A stretch of DNA of 64,000 bases. It comes from JAUVPY01 sp034412795. GTDB taxonomy: Bacteria; Chloroflexota; Anaerolineae; 4572-78; NAK82. Both the position numbers and the translations under genes were made by a program. The notes under the pieces were generated by a model. It saw nothing but the letters and a program-made list of their open reading frames with translations, did no database searches and was not told the origin of the DNA. The DNA lies in assembly GCA_034412795.1 (NCBI GenBank), contig DAOUMD010000191.1, positions 1 through 64,000 of the forward strand, given 5' to 3'. Below, one piece after another: positions 1 to 8,030 of the stretch (the first letter of the stretch is position 1; each line of letters starts with the position of its first letter).

Positions 1-120
1 AAGTGCCCCTTGGAGTTGGCCGGTTACGACATCAGCCAGTTGCCGCTGACTACGCTGTGCAATGGTCTCAGCCTTGATTGGCCCATGGAGGCGCCTCAAT
101 ATGTTGTCCCCAATCGGTGA
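1..120 (+). CDS. 3' end of an unidentified protein (partial)
   Basis: Frame 1 is open from the window edge to a TGA at 118-120 and encodes 39 residues ending in VVPNR. The composition looks like an ordinary protein tail, but the fragment is too short to assign a family. A well-formed promoter starts 18 bp after the stop, which fits the end of a transcription unit here. It could also be chance open sequence. Confidence 0.4.
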   Translation, partial: KCPLELAGYDISQLPLTTLCNGLSLDWPMEAPQYVVPNR

Positions 121-137
121 CGCTCCCATATATGGTA

Positions 138-166
138 TTGTCACTGGAGATCAGCCGTGATATACT
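138..166 (+). promoter_or_regulatory. sigma-70-type promoter for the lipoprotein gene
   Basis: TTGTCA at 138-143 and TATACT at 161-166 are separated by exactly 17 bp. The lipoprotein ATG lies at 238 behind a GAGGAG ribosome-binding site at 227-232, giving a leader of about 65 nt. Confidence 0.6.
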
Positions 167-237
167 CAGTCACGCTGCGCCGGAGACGCAGAGTTTGCCT
201 GGGAACATCCAAAAACATGTTTATGTGAGGAGACGTA

Positions 238-1098
238 ATGATCCCCAAGAGACATTTGCTTTGTGTGATTGGTCTGGCACTGGCCATGTCCCCGCTGCTT
301 GGATGTAGTGTGCTTGAATCCATAACTGGTTCAGTCTCACCCACTCCCACACTTGTGGCTTCACAGCCCATGTCCACGCCAACGTCGGTGTCAACGTCGG
401 CACCGACACAGTCATCACCAACCGACACGCCGAGCCCGTCTCCTACCGACACGCCAATGCCTACTCACACGGACATACCAACGCTCGTCCCGACCGATAC
501 GCCAACTTTCGTTCCTACCCAATCACCAACTGTCCCACCTACCGAAACCCCCGTCCCACCCACCGAGCCCCCCACGCCGACCTTTACACCGGCGCCACCC
601 ACTGACACTCCCACGCCAACCCCTCCGCCTTATGATTTCGTCGTCGTCCATCAACGGATATGGACCAACGAGGAAAACGGGGGGATCAGTATGAATGGTA
701 CTGTTACCGGGTGTGGGTATGGTCACCAGATCTACGTGTGGGTATTAGATGTAGCCGGGAATCCTCTGGATGGGGTGGTGATTGGTGATGCCTACAACAA
801 TCCCAAACACATCAGCGGTGAAAAGGGGCCAGGCCACGCCCAATATGATCTTTACAAAAATGGATATGAGCTGTTTGCTGTAGAGGATACTGGCGCCGGG
901 CGCCTCGTCACCAGCCAGGTCAGCCAAGTGCTGAGCAGTAACGATTGGGAGATCCCCATTCCCTGGTTGATCGAAGCCCATTATTGCGCCACAGAGGAAG
1001 AATGCATCGCACGCCGGGCCGATCCAGATGGTGTAGGCACCAACTCCCTTTGTTGGGGACATTATTCTTACGAGATTGTCTTCCAGCGGACTTGGTAA
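238..1098 (+). CDS. Secreted lipoprotein with Thr/Pro-rich stalk
   Basis: This 286-residue protein begins with a lipoprotein signal peptide: positive MIPKRH, hydrophobic stretch, then lipobox LLGC with the acylated Cys at about residue 23. Residues 30-130 form a low-complexity Thr/Pro/Ser stalk (PTPT and PTDTP units). A globular domain follows (about 135-286) with several Trp, Tyr and Cys residues that is not recognised. Such stalked lipoproteins are common in Chloroflexota surface proteomes; the function of the head is unknown. The start is supported by GAGGAG 6 nt upstream. The gene stands alone with its own promoter; a palindrome at 1134-1165 may end its transcript. Confidence 0.8.
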   Translation: MIPKRHLLCVIGLALAMSPLLGCSVLESITGSVSPTPTLVASQPMSTPTSVSTSAPTQSSPTDTPSPSPTDTPMPTHTDIPTLVPTDTPTFVPTQSPTVPPTETPVPPTEPPTPTFTPAPPTDTPTPTPPPYDFVVVHQRIWTNEENGGISMNGTVTGCGYGHQIYVWVLDVAGNPLDGVVIGDAYNNPKHISGEKGPGHAQYDLYKNGYELFAVEDTGAGRLVTSQVSQVLSSNDWEIPIPWLIEAHYCATEEECIARRADPDGVGTNSLCWGHYSYEIVFQRTW

Positions 1099-1200
1099 AG
1101 GCATCCTGTTGGATGTTGCCTCACATATTGGAATTAAGACCTCCAGGGCTTCCCGGAAGTCTTAAACTGAAATTGAGTGCATTCTAGGACTCTCAGCCCG

Positions 1201-1230
1201 TTGACCGAAGTCTTGTCGTCGGGTTATAAT
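1201..1230 (+). promoter_or_regulatory. sigma-70-type promoter for the protease gene
   Basis: TTGACC at 1201-1206 and TATAAT at 1225-1230, spacing 18 bp. Its position downstream of the ATG at 1177 argues that this upstream ATG is not the protease start. The leader to the preferred start is about 180 nt. Confidence 0.6.
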
Positions 1231-1264
1231 TATCTCAATAACTCTCCAAAGGGTAACAATTGCA

Positions 1265-1336
1265 GACGAGGGACGAAAGACGAAGGACCAATTACTGGCT
1301 CAGGTCTCTTCGTCGCTCGTCATTCGTCATTCGTCC
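1265..1336. repeat. Inverted heptamer-repeat tracts in the protease leader
   Basis: Three heptamers of the form GACGAAR run from 1265 to 1285, and four of the form TTCGTCR run from 1309 to 1336. The two tracts are reverse complements with two or three mismatches over about 18 bp, so the transcript could form a long stem with a loop of roughly 25-30 nt. Related 7-nt periodic tracts occur at 37832-37859 and 47221-47290. Confidence 0.7.
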
Positions 1337-1416
1337 AGTTGAGAAAGTGTTACCCTATTTCTGAACCATCCTTAAGGAAGTTATTTAATTCTCAATCCTT
1401 AGATAGCGAGTACTTA

Positions 1417-4400
1417 ATGAAAGAACGTGAGGCTTCGAACGCCGATTTCAAGAGCATGCGCACCTTGAAGCGCTTGGGCTGGGTAGTACTTCTTTTGCTT
1501 CTTCTTTTCTCTTCCCTGGTTTTGGTTGCCGGGGCGCAGAAACCGGAAGGTGAGGAAGACTTTCCCAGCTTGCCGGCCATCGACCCGGCGTTGCGAATCA
1601 AGATGGAGCCTGCTCTCTTCAAGCAGTTGATTGAAAGTGATGGGGGTCGGGTTCCTGTTGTCGTAGAAATGAGGATGACGCCCAACCTCGAAGTTGCCTT
1701 GGCTGAGTCCGACCCGAATCGGCGGCGCCAGGCTGTGGTTGCTACCTTGCAAACGACCGCACAAAAATCACAGGTCGGCGCGTTGGCTCTGTTGGCTGAA
1801 CGGGAAGCGACAGGGCGTGCTGCCGACGTACGCTCATTCTGGATTTTCAACGGGCTGGCAGCCGAGGCCGATCTTGAAACGGTGTTGGCGCTGGTAGCCC
1901 TCCCCGAAGTGCAAATCGTGCGCCGAGACCGCGAATACCACATCACAGACCGCCTGGAGGTATTGCCTGGTACTCTCCCCGATGCTCAGAGTGTTGAATG
2001 GAACATCGCCCAAGTTCGCGCCGACCTGGTCTGGAATGCTCTCAAGGTGGATGGAGCCGGGGTCGTGGTTGCCAACATTGACAGCGGGGTGGATTTTTTA
2101 CACCCGGCACTCAACACTCGCTATCGAGGCTACGATCCGCATGGACTGCACATTCATACCTGTAACTGGTTCGATGCCACTGGCGATGGCGCGACCTACC
2201 CCGTGGACGGCAATGGACATGGAACTCACACCATGGGCACCATTGTTGGCGGAGAAGGTATCGGCGTGGCACCTGGGGCCACCTGGATTGCCGTACGCGC
2301 CTTCGATAGTCAAGGGTTTGGGCTTGAAAGTTGGCTGCACGCTGCCATGCAGTGGATAGTAGATCCCGGTCCCGGTTGCTCACCGCCTGATGTGGTCAGC
2401 AACTCGTGGAGTAATGCCTGGGGGGGAAACGATGTCTTTCGCACCGACGTGCAGGTAATGCGGGCGGCCGGTGTCTTCGCTCCGTTTGCTGCTGGCAATG
2501 ACGGGTCGGATAGTGGTTCCATTGATGCTCCTGCCAGCTATCCCGAAGCTTTCAGTGTGGGAGCGGTCACCAGGGACGACGATATCGCCAGCTTCTCTAG
2601 CCGTGGCCCTTCCACGTGGTACGGTGCTGAGTTAATCAAGCCAGAAGTCTCGGCGCCGGGTGTAAGCGTGCATTCCAGCCTGCCGGGTGGAGCCTATGGC
2701 GAGAATGATGGTACCTCGATGGCAACACCTCATGTGGCTGGACTTGCAGCTCTGATGCTCCAGGCCGATCCATCTCTTGGTGTGAGCCAGATAGAAACCA
2801 TCATCAAAGAGACATCTCTTCCACTCGGCGCTCCGCTTCCCAACAATGACTATGGGTGGGGACGTATAGATGCTTACGCCGCTGTGGCTTCCGTGTCCAA
2901 CAGCGGCACCGTTATCGGTGTGGTCACCCGCGCCAGCGACGGCGTGCCGATTGCTAACGCCAGGCTCGTCGCCGATCCTTCCACATTCGAACCTCCGGTT
3001 ACGACCCTAACGTCGAGCGATGGGACGTACGAATTAGCCCTGGCTCCAGATCGCTATACGCTCACGGCCTCAGCCTTCGGCTATAGTCCCAATTCTCGAG
3101 TGGTCGAGGTTATCACCGATATGACGCTCATTGAGGATTTCACGCTTGATACTTTGCCGTCCGGTACGCTTTCCGGCCGGGTGACCAGTGGCGAGCAGCC
3201 TCTTGCGGGGGTCACGATCTCTATAGCTGACACACCAGTGACGACGACCACCGATGCTACTGGCGTGTATACTACTTGGCTGCCTGCTGGCAGCTACACG
3301 GTAACTGTCGTTAGCTCTGGATACCGGGTTGGCGTGGCCACTGACGTTCCCATCACCGCAGGGGAGACCACGACACGCGATTTCGATCTAGTAGCTGCCC
3401 CGACCATTCTCTTGGTGGATAGTGGTGCCTGGTATTACTCCAGTCAGATTGATTACTACCGTCAGGCGTTGGATGAGCTACGCTACGCCTATGACCTGTG
3501 GACAGTGCGCGATCCGATTGACGGTGTGCCGGCCGAGGGCGATTTGCTGCCCTACGACATCGTATTCTGGTCATCACCGGAAGATTCACCTGGTTACCTC
3601 GATGAAAGCGACGTACTGATCACTTACTTAGAGAGCGGCGGCTCACTGTTCCTCAGCGGCCAGGACGTAGCCTACTACGACGACTTCTATCCTTTCATCT
3701 ACGCTCCCTATTTCAGGAGTTATCTCAAAGCGAGTTACGTTACGGATGACTCCGAGGTCCGTTACCTGACTGGTGTGCCCGGTGGACTATTCGATGGGCT
3801 GACCTTTGACATTGGCGGTCCTGGTGGGGCCGACAACCAATTTGCCCCAGACGAGATCAGCGTCCTGGCGTCCGACTATGCTTCTTCAATCGTGAGCTAC
3901 AACGGCGGCGGTTCTGGTGGTCAACAGGTGGGGCAATGCCTGAACTATCGGACCATATATCTATCCTATGGTTTCGAAGCTATCACTGATGCAGCCGTGC
4001 GGACTGAGGTTATCAGTCGCTCCATCGCATGGTTTAGTGCGCCGCCTGGTGCTGCCGGAGTCCAATTGACCCCTGTTGATCAGTCACTGGTGGGAAACTT
4101 TGGGCAGACTGTTACCCATACACTGCGAGTCCGCAACCTGGCTGAGATTGGTGGCGACACTGATTTCACCATAACACCAGATGGTCATACATGGGCAACC
4201 TCGATCGACACTGATCACGTGACTCTGTCGCCTTGTGAGTCGACCCTGGTAGACATTGCGGTCCAGGTGCCGTTGGTGGTGGAATGGGCAGCGAGCGACT
4301 CGACCACGGTCACTGTTGAGTCGGTGGCTGCGGTGGCGATGGCCACTCGAGAGACTCGTGTACCTGCCCCTGTGTTGCTAGTGGATGACGACCGTTGGTA

Positions 4401-5766
4401 TAATGTGGAAGATCGCTACCGGGACGCACTGGATGCCAATGGTGTTCCCTACGACGTATGGGAGATTCCGTGGGACTCTATTGTCGACATCGCCGCTGCC
4501 CCCCCGTCGACGACATTGCGAATGTATCCGATGGTTGTTTGGTTCAGTGCCTATGACTGGTACCAGCCTCTTACTTCAGCGGACGAGGAGAGCTTGGCTG
4601 ACTATCTGGAAGGTGGCGGCCGGCTCTATTACAATGGGCAAGACTATCTCTTCCGCACCGACGGCCCCAATGACTTCGCGCGTGACTACTTGGGCGTCGC
4701 TGACTATACCGAGGATTTCACCAGTACCTCGGTGCTCGGCCTGATAGGCAATCCGATAGGCAGCTACTCTGGGCCGTATGACTTAACCTATCCTTATAAG
4801 AATTTTAGTGATGCCCTCACGCCGACTGCCAACGCTGATGTCGCCTTTGTGGGACAGGAAGGCCAACCCAATGCGGTGACTAATATCGGGCCCAATCCCC
4901 AGGGTGGAGACGTATCTTGGCGTACGACCTTCTTTGCTTTCAACCCGGACGGCCTGAGCAGCGAGGCCCTCGTTCGGTTGATGCAACGCGTGACCGGCTG
5001 GCTGAGTTGGCTGGGCGGCTCTACTGTCACGGCCGATAGGACAATCGCCCGCGATGACGATGTATTGACTTATACAGTCGTCTTGCGTAACGACGGATGG
5101 CAAGATATGGCATCTGCCTCATTCACCGCCACGTTCACCAACGACCTGGCCCCCATTCCGGGGAGTGTCAGCGGGGGCGCGAATTGGGACCCCGCCCAAT
5201 CGGCCTTCGTTTGGTCGGGGCCTTTGGCTCAGGGAGAGAGCCTTACCTTTACATATCAGGCGGCCGTCGCTGGTCCACTCCCTATGGGGCACGTGGTCAG
5301 TCATACCGTTTGGATGGGATATGAGAGCCACAACGTGGAATTTGATCGAATTGTCGCCACACCAGTCAACTTGCCTGTCCTCTCCCAGTCCAGCTTCAGT
5401 GTCGAGCCTGATGTTGGCGAGGTAGGTGGTCTCTTGACTTATACGCTCCGAGTGCGCAATACGGGTGTCGTTGATGGATTGATCAGCGCTTCCAACCCAC
5501 TGCCGGATAGCTTAGACTTGGTCACCGGCAGCTTGCAGGCCAGTGGTGGCACCACCTGGACTGATGACCGGGTCATCCTGTGGACCGTTCCGGTTGCGGT
5601 TGGAGACACTGCTACCTTGACTTACACGGGCGTTGTTACAGATCTCCCTCCTGGTCTTGTGCTACGTAACCGCGCCATGCTGGATGACGGATTAGGGAAC
5701 ATCTTGGCCTTGGATGCGTTGGTGAGATTTGATAATCCCATCTTTCTGCCCATAATCTTCAAATGA
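1417..5766 (+). CDS. Secreted subtilisin-like serine protease, multidomain
   Basis: This S8-family peptidase of about 1449 residues has the full triad: Asp222 in IDSGVDF, His268 in GNGHGTHTMG and Ser434 in DGTSMATPHVAG (numbered from 1417). A hydrophobic signal segment follows MRTLKRLGWVV; that Met at 1456 is an equally good start, and neither start has a strong ribosome-binding site. An inhibitor-like pro-region precedes the catalytic domain. After it come two carboxypeptidase-regulatory-like beta domains, two copies of a roughly 215-residue domain beginning LLVD (about 3403-4050 and 4372-5020), and DUF11/CARDB-type repeats. The protein ends NPIFLPIIFK, a tail like that of the protein at 30879. 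Probable role: extracellular proteolysis. The stop overlaps the next start (ATGA). Confidence 0.9.
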   Translation: MKEREASNADFKSMRTLKRLGWVVLLLLLLFSSLVLVAGAQKPEGEEDFPSLPAIDPALRIKMEPALFKQLIESDGGRVPVVVEMRMTPNLEVALAESDPNRRRQAVVATLQTTAQKSQVGALALLAEREATGRAADVRSFWIFNGLAAEADLETVLALVALPEVQIVRRDREYHITDRLEVLPGTLPDAQSVEWNIAQVRADLVWNALKVDGAGVVVANIDSGVDFLHPALNTRYRGYDPHGLHIHTCNWFDATGDGATYPVDGNGHGTHTMGTIVGGEGIGVAPGATWIAVRAFDSQGFGLESWLHAAMQWIVDPGPGCSPPDVVSNSWSNAWGGNDVFRTDVQVMRAAGVFAPFAAGNDGSDSGSIDAPASYPEAFSVGAVTRDDDIASFSSRGPSTWYGAELIKPEVSAPGVSVHSSLPGGAYGENDGTSMATPHVAGLAALMLQADPSLGVSQIETIIKETSLPLGAPLPNNDYGWGRIDAYAAVASVSNSGTVIGVVTRASDGVPIANARLVADPSTFEPPVTTLTSSDGTYELALAPDRYTLTASAFGYSPNSRVVEVITDMTLIEDFTLDTLPSGTLSGRVTSGEQPLAGVTISIADTPVTTTTDATGVYTTWLPAGSYTVTVVSSGYRVGVATDVPITAGETTTRDFDLVAAPTILLVDSGAWYYSSQIDYYRQALDELRYAYDLWTVRDPIDGVPAEGDLLPYDIVFWSSPEDSPGYLDESDVLITYLESGGSLFLSGQDVAYYDDFYPFIYAPYFRSYLKASYVTDDSEVRYLTGVPGGLFDGLTFDIGGPGGADNQFAPDEISVLASDYASSIVSYNGGGSGGQQVGQCLNYRTIYLSYGFEAITDAAVRTEVISRSIAWFSAPPGAAGVQLTPVDQSLVGNFGQTVTHTLRVRNLAEIGGDTDFTITPDGHTWATSIDTDHVTLSPCESTLVDIAVQVPLVVEWAASDSTTVTVESVAAVAMATRETRVPAPVLLVDDDRWYNVEDRYRDALDANGVPYDVWEIPWDSIVDIAAAPPSTTLRMYPMVVWFSAYDWYQPLTSADEESLADYLEGGGRLYYNGQDYLFRTDGPNDFARDYLGVADYTEDFTSTSVLGLIGNPIGSYSGPYDLTYPYKNFSDALTPTANADVAFVGQEGQPNAVTNIGPNPQGGDVSWRTTFFAFNPDGLSSEALVRLMQRVTGWLSWLGGSTVTADRTIARDDDVLTYTVVLRNDGWQDMASASFTATFTNDLAPIPGSVSGGANWDPAQSAFVWSGPLAQGESLTFTYQAAVAGPLPMGHVVSHTVWMGYESHNVEFDRIVATPVNLPVLSQSSFSVEPDVGEVGGLLTYTLRVRNTGVVDGLISASNPLPDSLDLVTGSLQASGGTTWTDDRVILWTVPVAVGDTATLTYTGVVTDLPPGLVLRNRAMLDDGLGNILALDALVRFDNPIFLPIIFK

Positions 5767-6764
5767 ATCTAAAACGTCGTTTAGTGGATATCGCTCTTAT
5801 CTTTGGCCTCATCACCATAATAGGCGGGGTAGGTTATTGGATAATTGAGGGCTGGTCGTGGCTGGATGCTTTCTATATGGCGGTCATCACCGTAACGACG
5901 GTTGGTTTCGGCGAAATTTACCCTTTAAGCCCTGTTGGACGTGTATTTACAACTGTACTGATTGTGTTGGGAGTGGCAAGCATTACTTATGCTTTCAGTG
6001 CTCTCACCAACTACGTAATCGCTGGTGAGCTTGGAGGTATTCTGGAGAGGCGGAGAATGGCGCGTCGAGTCAATTCATTGCGGGATCATTATATCGTGTG
6101 CGGGTTTGGTCGGGTCGGACATCAAGTGTGTAGCGAGTTGATGCGAGAGGGGCAGCCACTGGTGGTGGTAGACGCCGACTTGCCTTCGGTTGAGCAGGTC
6201 AGTTCCCAGAGCTATCCAGTCGTGATTGGGGATGCAGGTGACGACCAGGTCCTGCAAGAGGCTGGTATCGAACGGGCGCGTGGTCTGGTCGCAGCCGTAG
6301 ATAGTGATGCCGCAAATCTTTTGGTCGTACTGTCGGCGCGTGCCCTCAATCCGGATCTATACATCGTCGCTCGTGCCAATTTAGAAGACACCGAGGCGAA
6401 GTTGCTACGGGCCGGGGCCGATCGGGTCATTTCTCCGTACAGCCTGGGCGGACGCCGTATGGCGCTGATGCTAATCCATCCCGATGTTGTGGACTTCCTG
6501 GATGTGGTCATGCACGACGAGTCGCTGGAACTGTTTCTAGAGGATCTGACGGTTGGCCACGGCTGTACCCTGGATCAGTGCAGTATCGGAGAAGCGCGTA
6601 TCCGGAAGGTGACTGGCGCTAACATCCTGGGACTCAAGCGCGAAGAGGGAAAGATCGTTATCTCGCCAGAAGCTTCAACTGTTCTATATCCTGGTGACGT
6701 ACTGATCGCTTTGGGCACACGTCAGCAACTGGAATCATTGTCGGAACTGGTCGATGGGGCTTAG
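5763..6764 (+). CDS. Two-helix potassium channel with RCK/TrkA regulatory domain
   Basis: A 333-residue protein with two transmembrane helices flanking a pore loop with the selectivity filter TTVGFGE (about residues 45-51). A cytoplasmic RCK-N/TrkA-N Rossmann domain follows (YIVCGFGRVG near residue 112) and then an RCK-C domain. This is the standard layout of prokaryotic ligand-gated K+ channels, where the RCK ring senses ions or nucleotides. ATG at 5763 overlaps the protease TGA by 4 bp, so translation is probably coupled, although the two functions are not obviously linked. Confidence 0.92.
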   Translation: MNLKRRLVDIALIFGLITIIGGVGYWIIEGWSWLDAFYMAVITVTTVGFGEIYPLSPVGRVFTTVLIVLGVASITYAFSALTNYVIAGELGGILERRRMARRVNSLRDHYIVCGFGRVGHQVCSELMREGQPLVVVDADLPSVEQVSSQSYPVVIGDAGDDQVLQEAGIERARGLVAAVDSDAANLLVVLSARALNPDLYIVARANLEDTEAKLLRAGADRVISPYSLGGRRMALMLIHPDVVDFLDVVMHDESLELFLEDLTVGHGCTLDQCSIGEARIRKVTGANILGLKREEGKIVISPEASTVLYPGDVLIALGTRQQLESLSELVDGA

Positions 6765-6771
6765 TCTTTCT

Positions 6772-7575
6772 CTATCGTGCCTCCAAAAAGCGGGTCACGG
6801 CCTGAGCCACTTCGCTTGGCTTCTCGATCGCCATCATATGCCCCCCATCTTTGATTTCAACCAACTGGGACCCCGATATTTGGTCGTACAGGTATTGGCT
6901 GTATTTGGGAGGTGTCATTTGGTCGGCGCTGCCGACGATGATGAGCGTTGGCAGCTTGATACCTGTCACCTGGTCCATCACGTCGAAGTTGTTGCAGGCG
7001 TTGTAGTCACCGTAGATGACGGTCGGATCTACACCTAGCAATTGTTGGCGGCCTTTTCGCAGAATTTGCTGGTTAGTGGATGGCCCGTAGGCCCACTGGC
7101 AGATTGTGTCCATAGTGGCCTCGAAATTCGCCTTCGATGCACCTGGTGATAGGTCCCCGGTCGAGGCGAGTCGCAGTCCCTCAAGGATGAGGGTATGCAC
7201 CCTCAGTCGCGCTCCTGTGCCGATCAACACCACGCGATCCAGCCAAGATGGCTGACGCAGAGCCAGTGTCTGTGCAATAGCTCCTCCCATTGAATGTCCC
7301 ACGACTGTTGCCCTCCCCAGCCTCAAAGTCTGAGCGAACAGGTGTACACTATCAGCGTAATCGGTCACACTTGTACGACCTTGACCACCTGAGCGACCGT
7401 GACCTGGCAAATCCAGCGCGTAGATGTTGACGCCTGGTAGCCGTCGTAGCTCGGCCGGCCAATGGGTGTGGTCGCCGCCTGCGCCGTGCACCAGAATGAG
7501 ATTCCGCTTGTGGGTTGGGTCCCCCTCAACCAGTGCGTAAAAAAGCCGCTCACCGGCAACCACTGTATAAGGCAT
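6772..7575 (-). CDS. Alpha/beta-fold hydrolase
   Basis: A 267-residue single-domain hydrolase. HGAGG (about residues 30-34) supplies the oxyanion region, GHSMGG carries nucleophile Ser95, GSADQMTPP carries the likely acid, and DGGHMM the catalytic His. Length and motifs fit small esterases or C-C hydrolases; the substrate cannot be told from sequence. GGAGG lies a few bases before the ATG at 7575. It is the last gene of a minus-strand block and converges on the channel gene with a 7-bp gap. Confidence 0.88.
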   Translation of the reverse strand: MPYTVVAGERLFYALVEGDPTHKRNLILVHGAGGDHTHWPAELRRLPGVNIYALDLPGHGRSGGQGRTSVTDYADSVHLFAQTLRLGRATVVGHSMGGAIAQTLALRQPSWLDRVVLIGTGARLRVHTLILEGLRLASTGDLSPGASKANFEATMDTICQWAYGPSTNQQILRKGRQQLLGVDPTVIYGDYNACNNFDVMDQVTGIKLPTLIIVGSADQMTPPKYSQYLYDQISGSQLVEIKDGGHMMAIEKPSEVAQAVTRFLEAR

Positions 7576-7628
7576 TGTATCCTCCGGTTGGAGATGAACA
7601 TAGAGATAGAGACAAAAGTAGGAGATAT

Positions 7629-8030
7629 CTACTGTTCACCCATTCGAGGGAGTTGGTTGGGTGTGAAGCCATCAGGCAGTAAGTCGCGAACAGTGGTATG
7701 GCGGACCTTACCCTGGGTGTCAGCAATGATGACAGTCATCTCTGGGGCAAATTCCATCATCACCTGCCGACAGGTTCCGCAGGGGGAGACGCCATTTTCA
7801 GTAACTACCGCAATCGCCTCAAACTCACGTTCCCCTTCGGAAACGGCTTTGAAAACCGCTGTCCGCTCAGCACACATCGAGGGGCCATAGGCAGCATTTT
7901 CCACATTGCACCCGGTATATACACGGCCTGACTTTCCCAGCAATGCCGCCCCGACTTGAAATTCTGAGTAGGGTGCATAGGCCAGTTCGCGGGTAGTTGT
8001 TGCACTGGCTATCAGCTCATTGTGAGTCAT
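7629..8030 (-). CDS. cdd: Cytidine deaminase
   Basis: A 133-residue enzyme that hydrolytically deaminates cytidine and deoxycytidine in pyrimidine salvage. The zinc site is clear: GCNVENAAYGPSMCAERTA (Cys-Ala-Glu, with Glu as proton shuttle) and PCGTCRQ (the other two zinc-binding Cys). The length fits the homotetrameric class. ATG at 8030 is chosen because GGAGG lies 8 nt upstream; longer upstream starts run into the neighbouring gene. The start overlaps the 3' end of the CorC-like gene by 14 bp, so the two are probably translated from one mRNA. Confidence 0.93.
   Translation of the reverse strand: MTHNELIASATTTRELAYAPYSEFQVGAALLGKSGRVYTGCNVENAAYGPSMCAERTAVFKAVSEGEREFEAIAVVTENGVSPCGTCRQVMMEFAPEMTVIIADTQGKVRHTTVRDLLPDGFTPNQLPRMGEQ

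Larger units (their letters stand above)
1105..1416. other. Intergenic region with palindrome, promoter and heptamer repeats
   Basis: No convincing gene. In order it holds an imperfect palindrome (TTAAGAC at 1134-1140 against GTCTTAA at 1159-1165, possible terminator of the lipoprotein gene), a promoter at 1201-1230, and two oppositely oriented heptamer tracts at 1265-1285 and 1309-1336 that could fold into a leader hairpin ahead of the protease gene. Confidence 0.6.

Noticed and set aside
353..694. Overlapping frame in the Thr/Pro stalk of the lipoprotein
   Set aside because: Repetitive PTPT codons keep other frames open; no signal or ribosome-binding site supports it.
1265..1336. Repeat array considered as CRISPR
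   Set aside because: Units are 7 nt without spacers, and no cas gene is present.
1177..1416. Extended N-terminus of the subtilase from ATG 1177
   Set aside because: That ATG is upstream of the best promoter and the extra 80 residues are translated heptamer repeats and spacer; the signal peptide starts much later.
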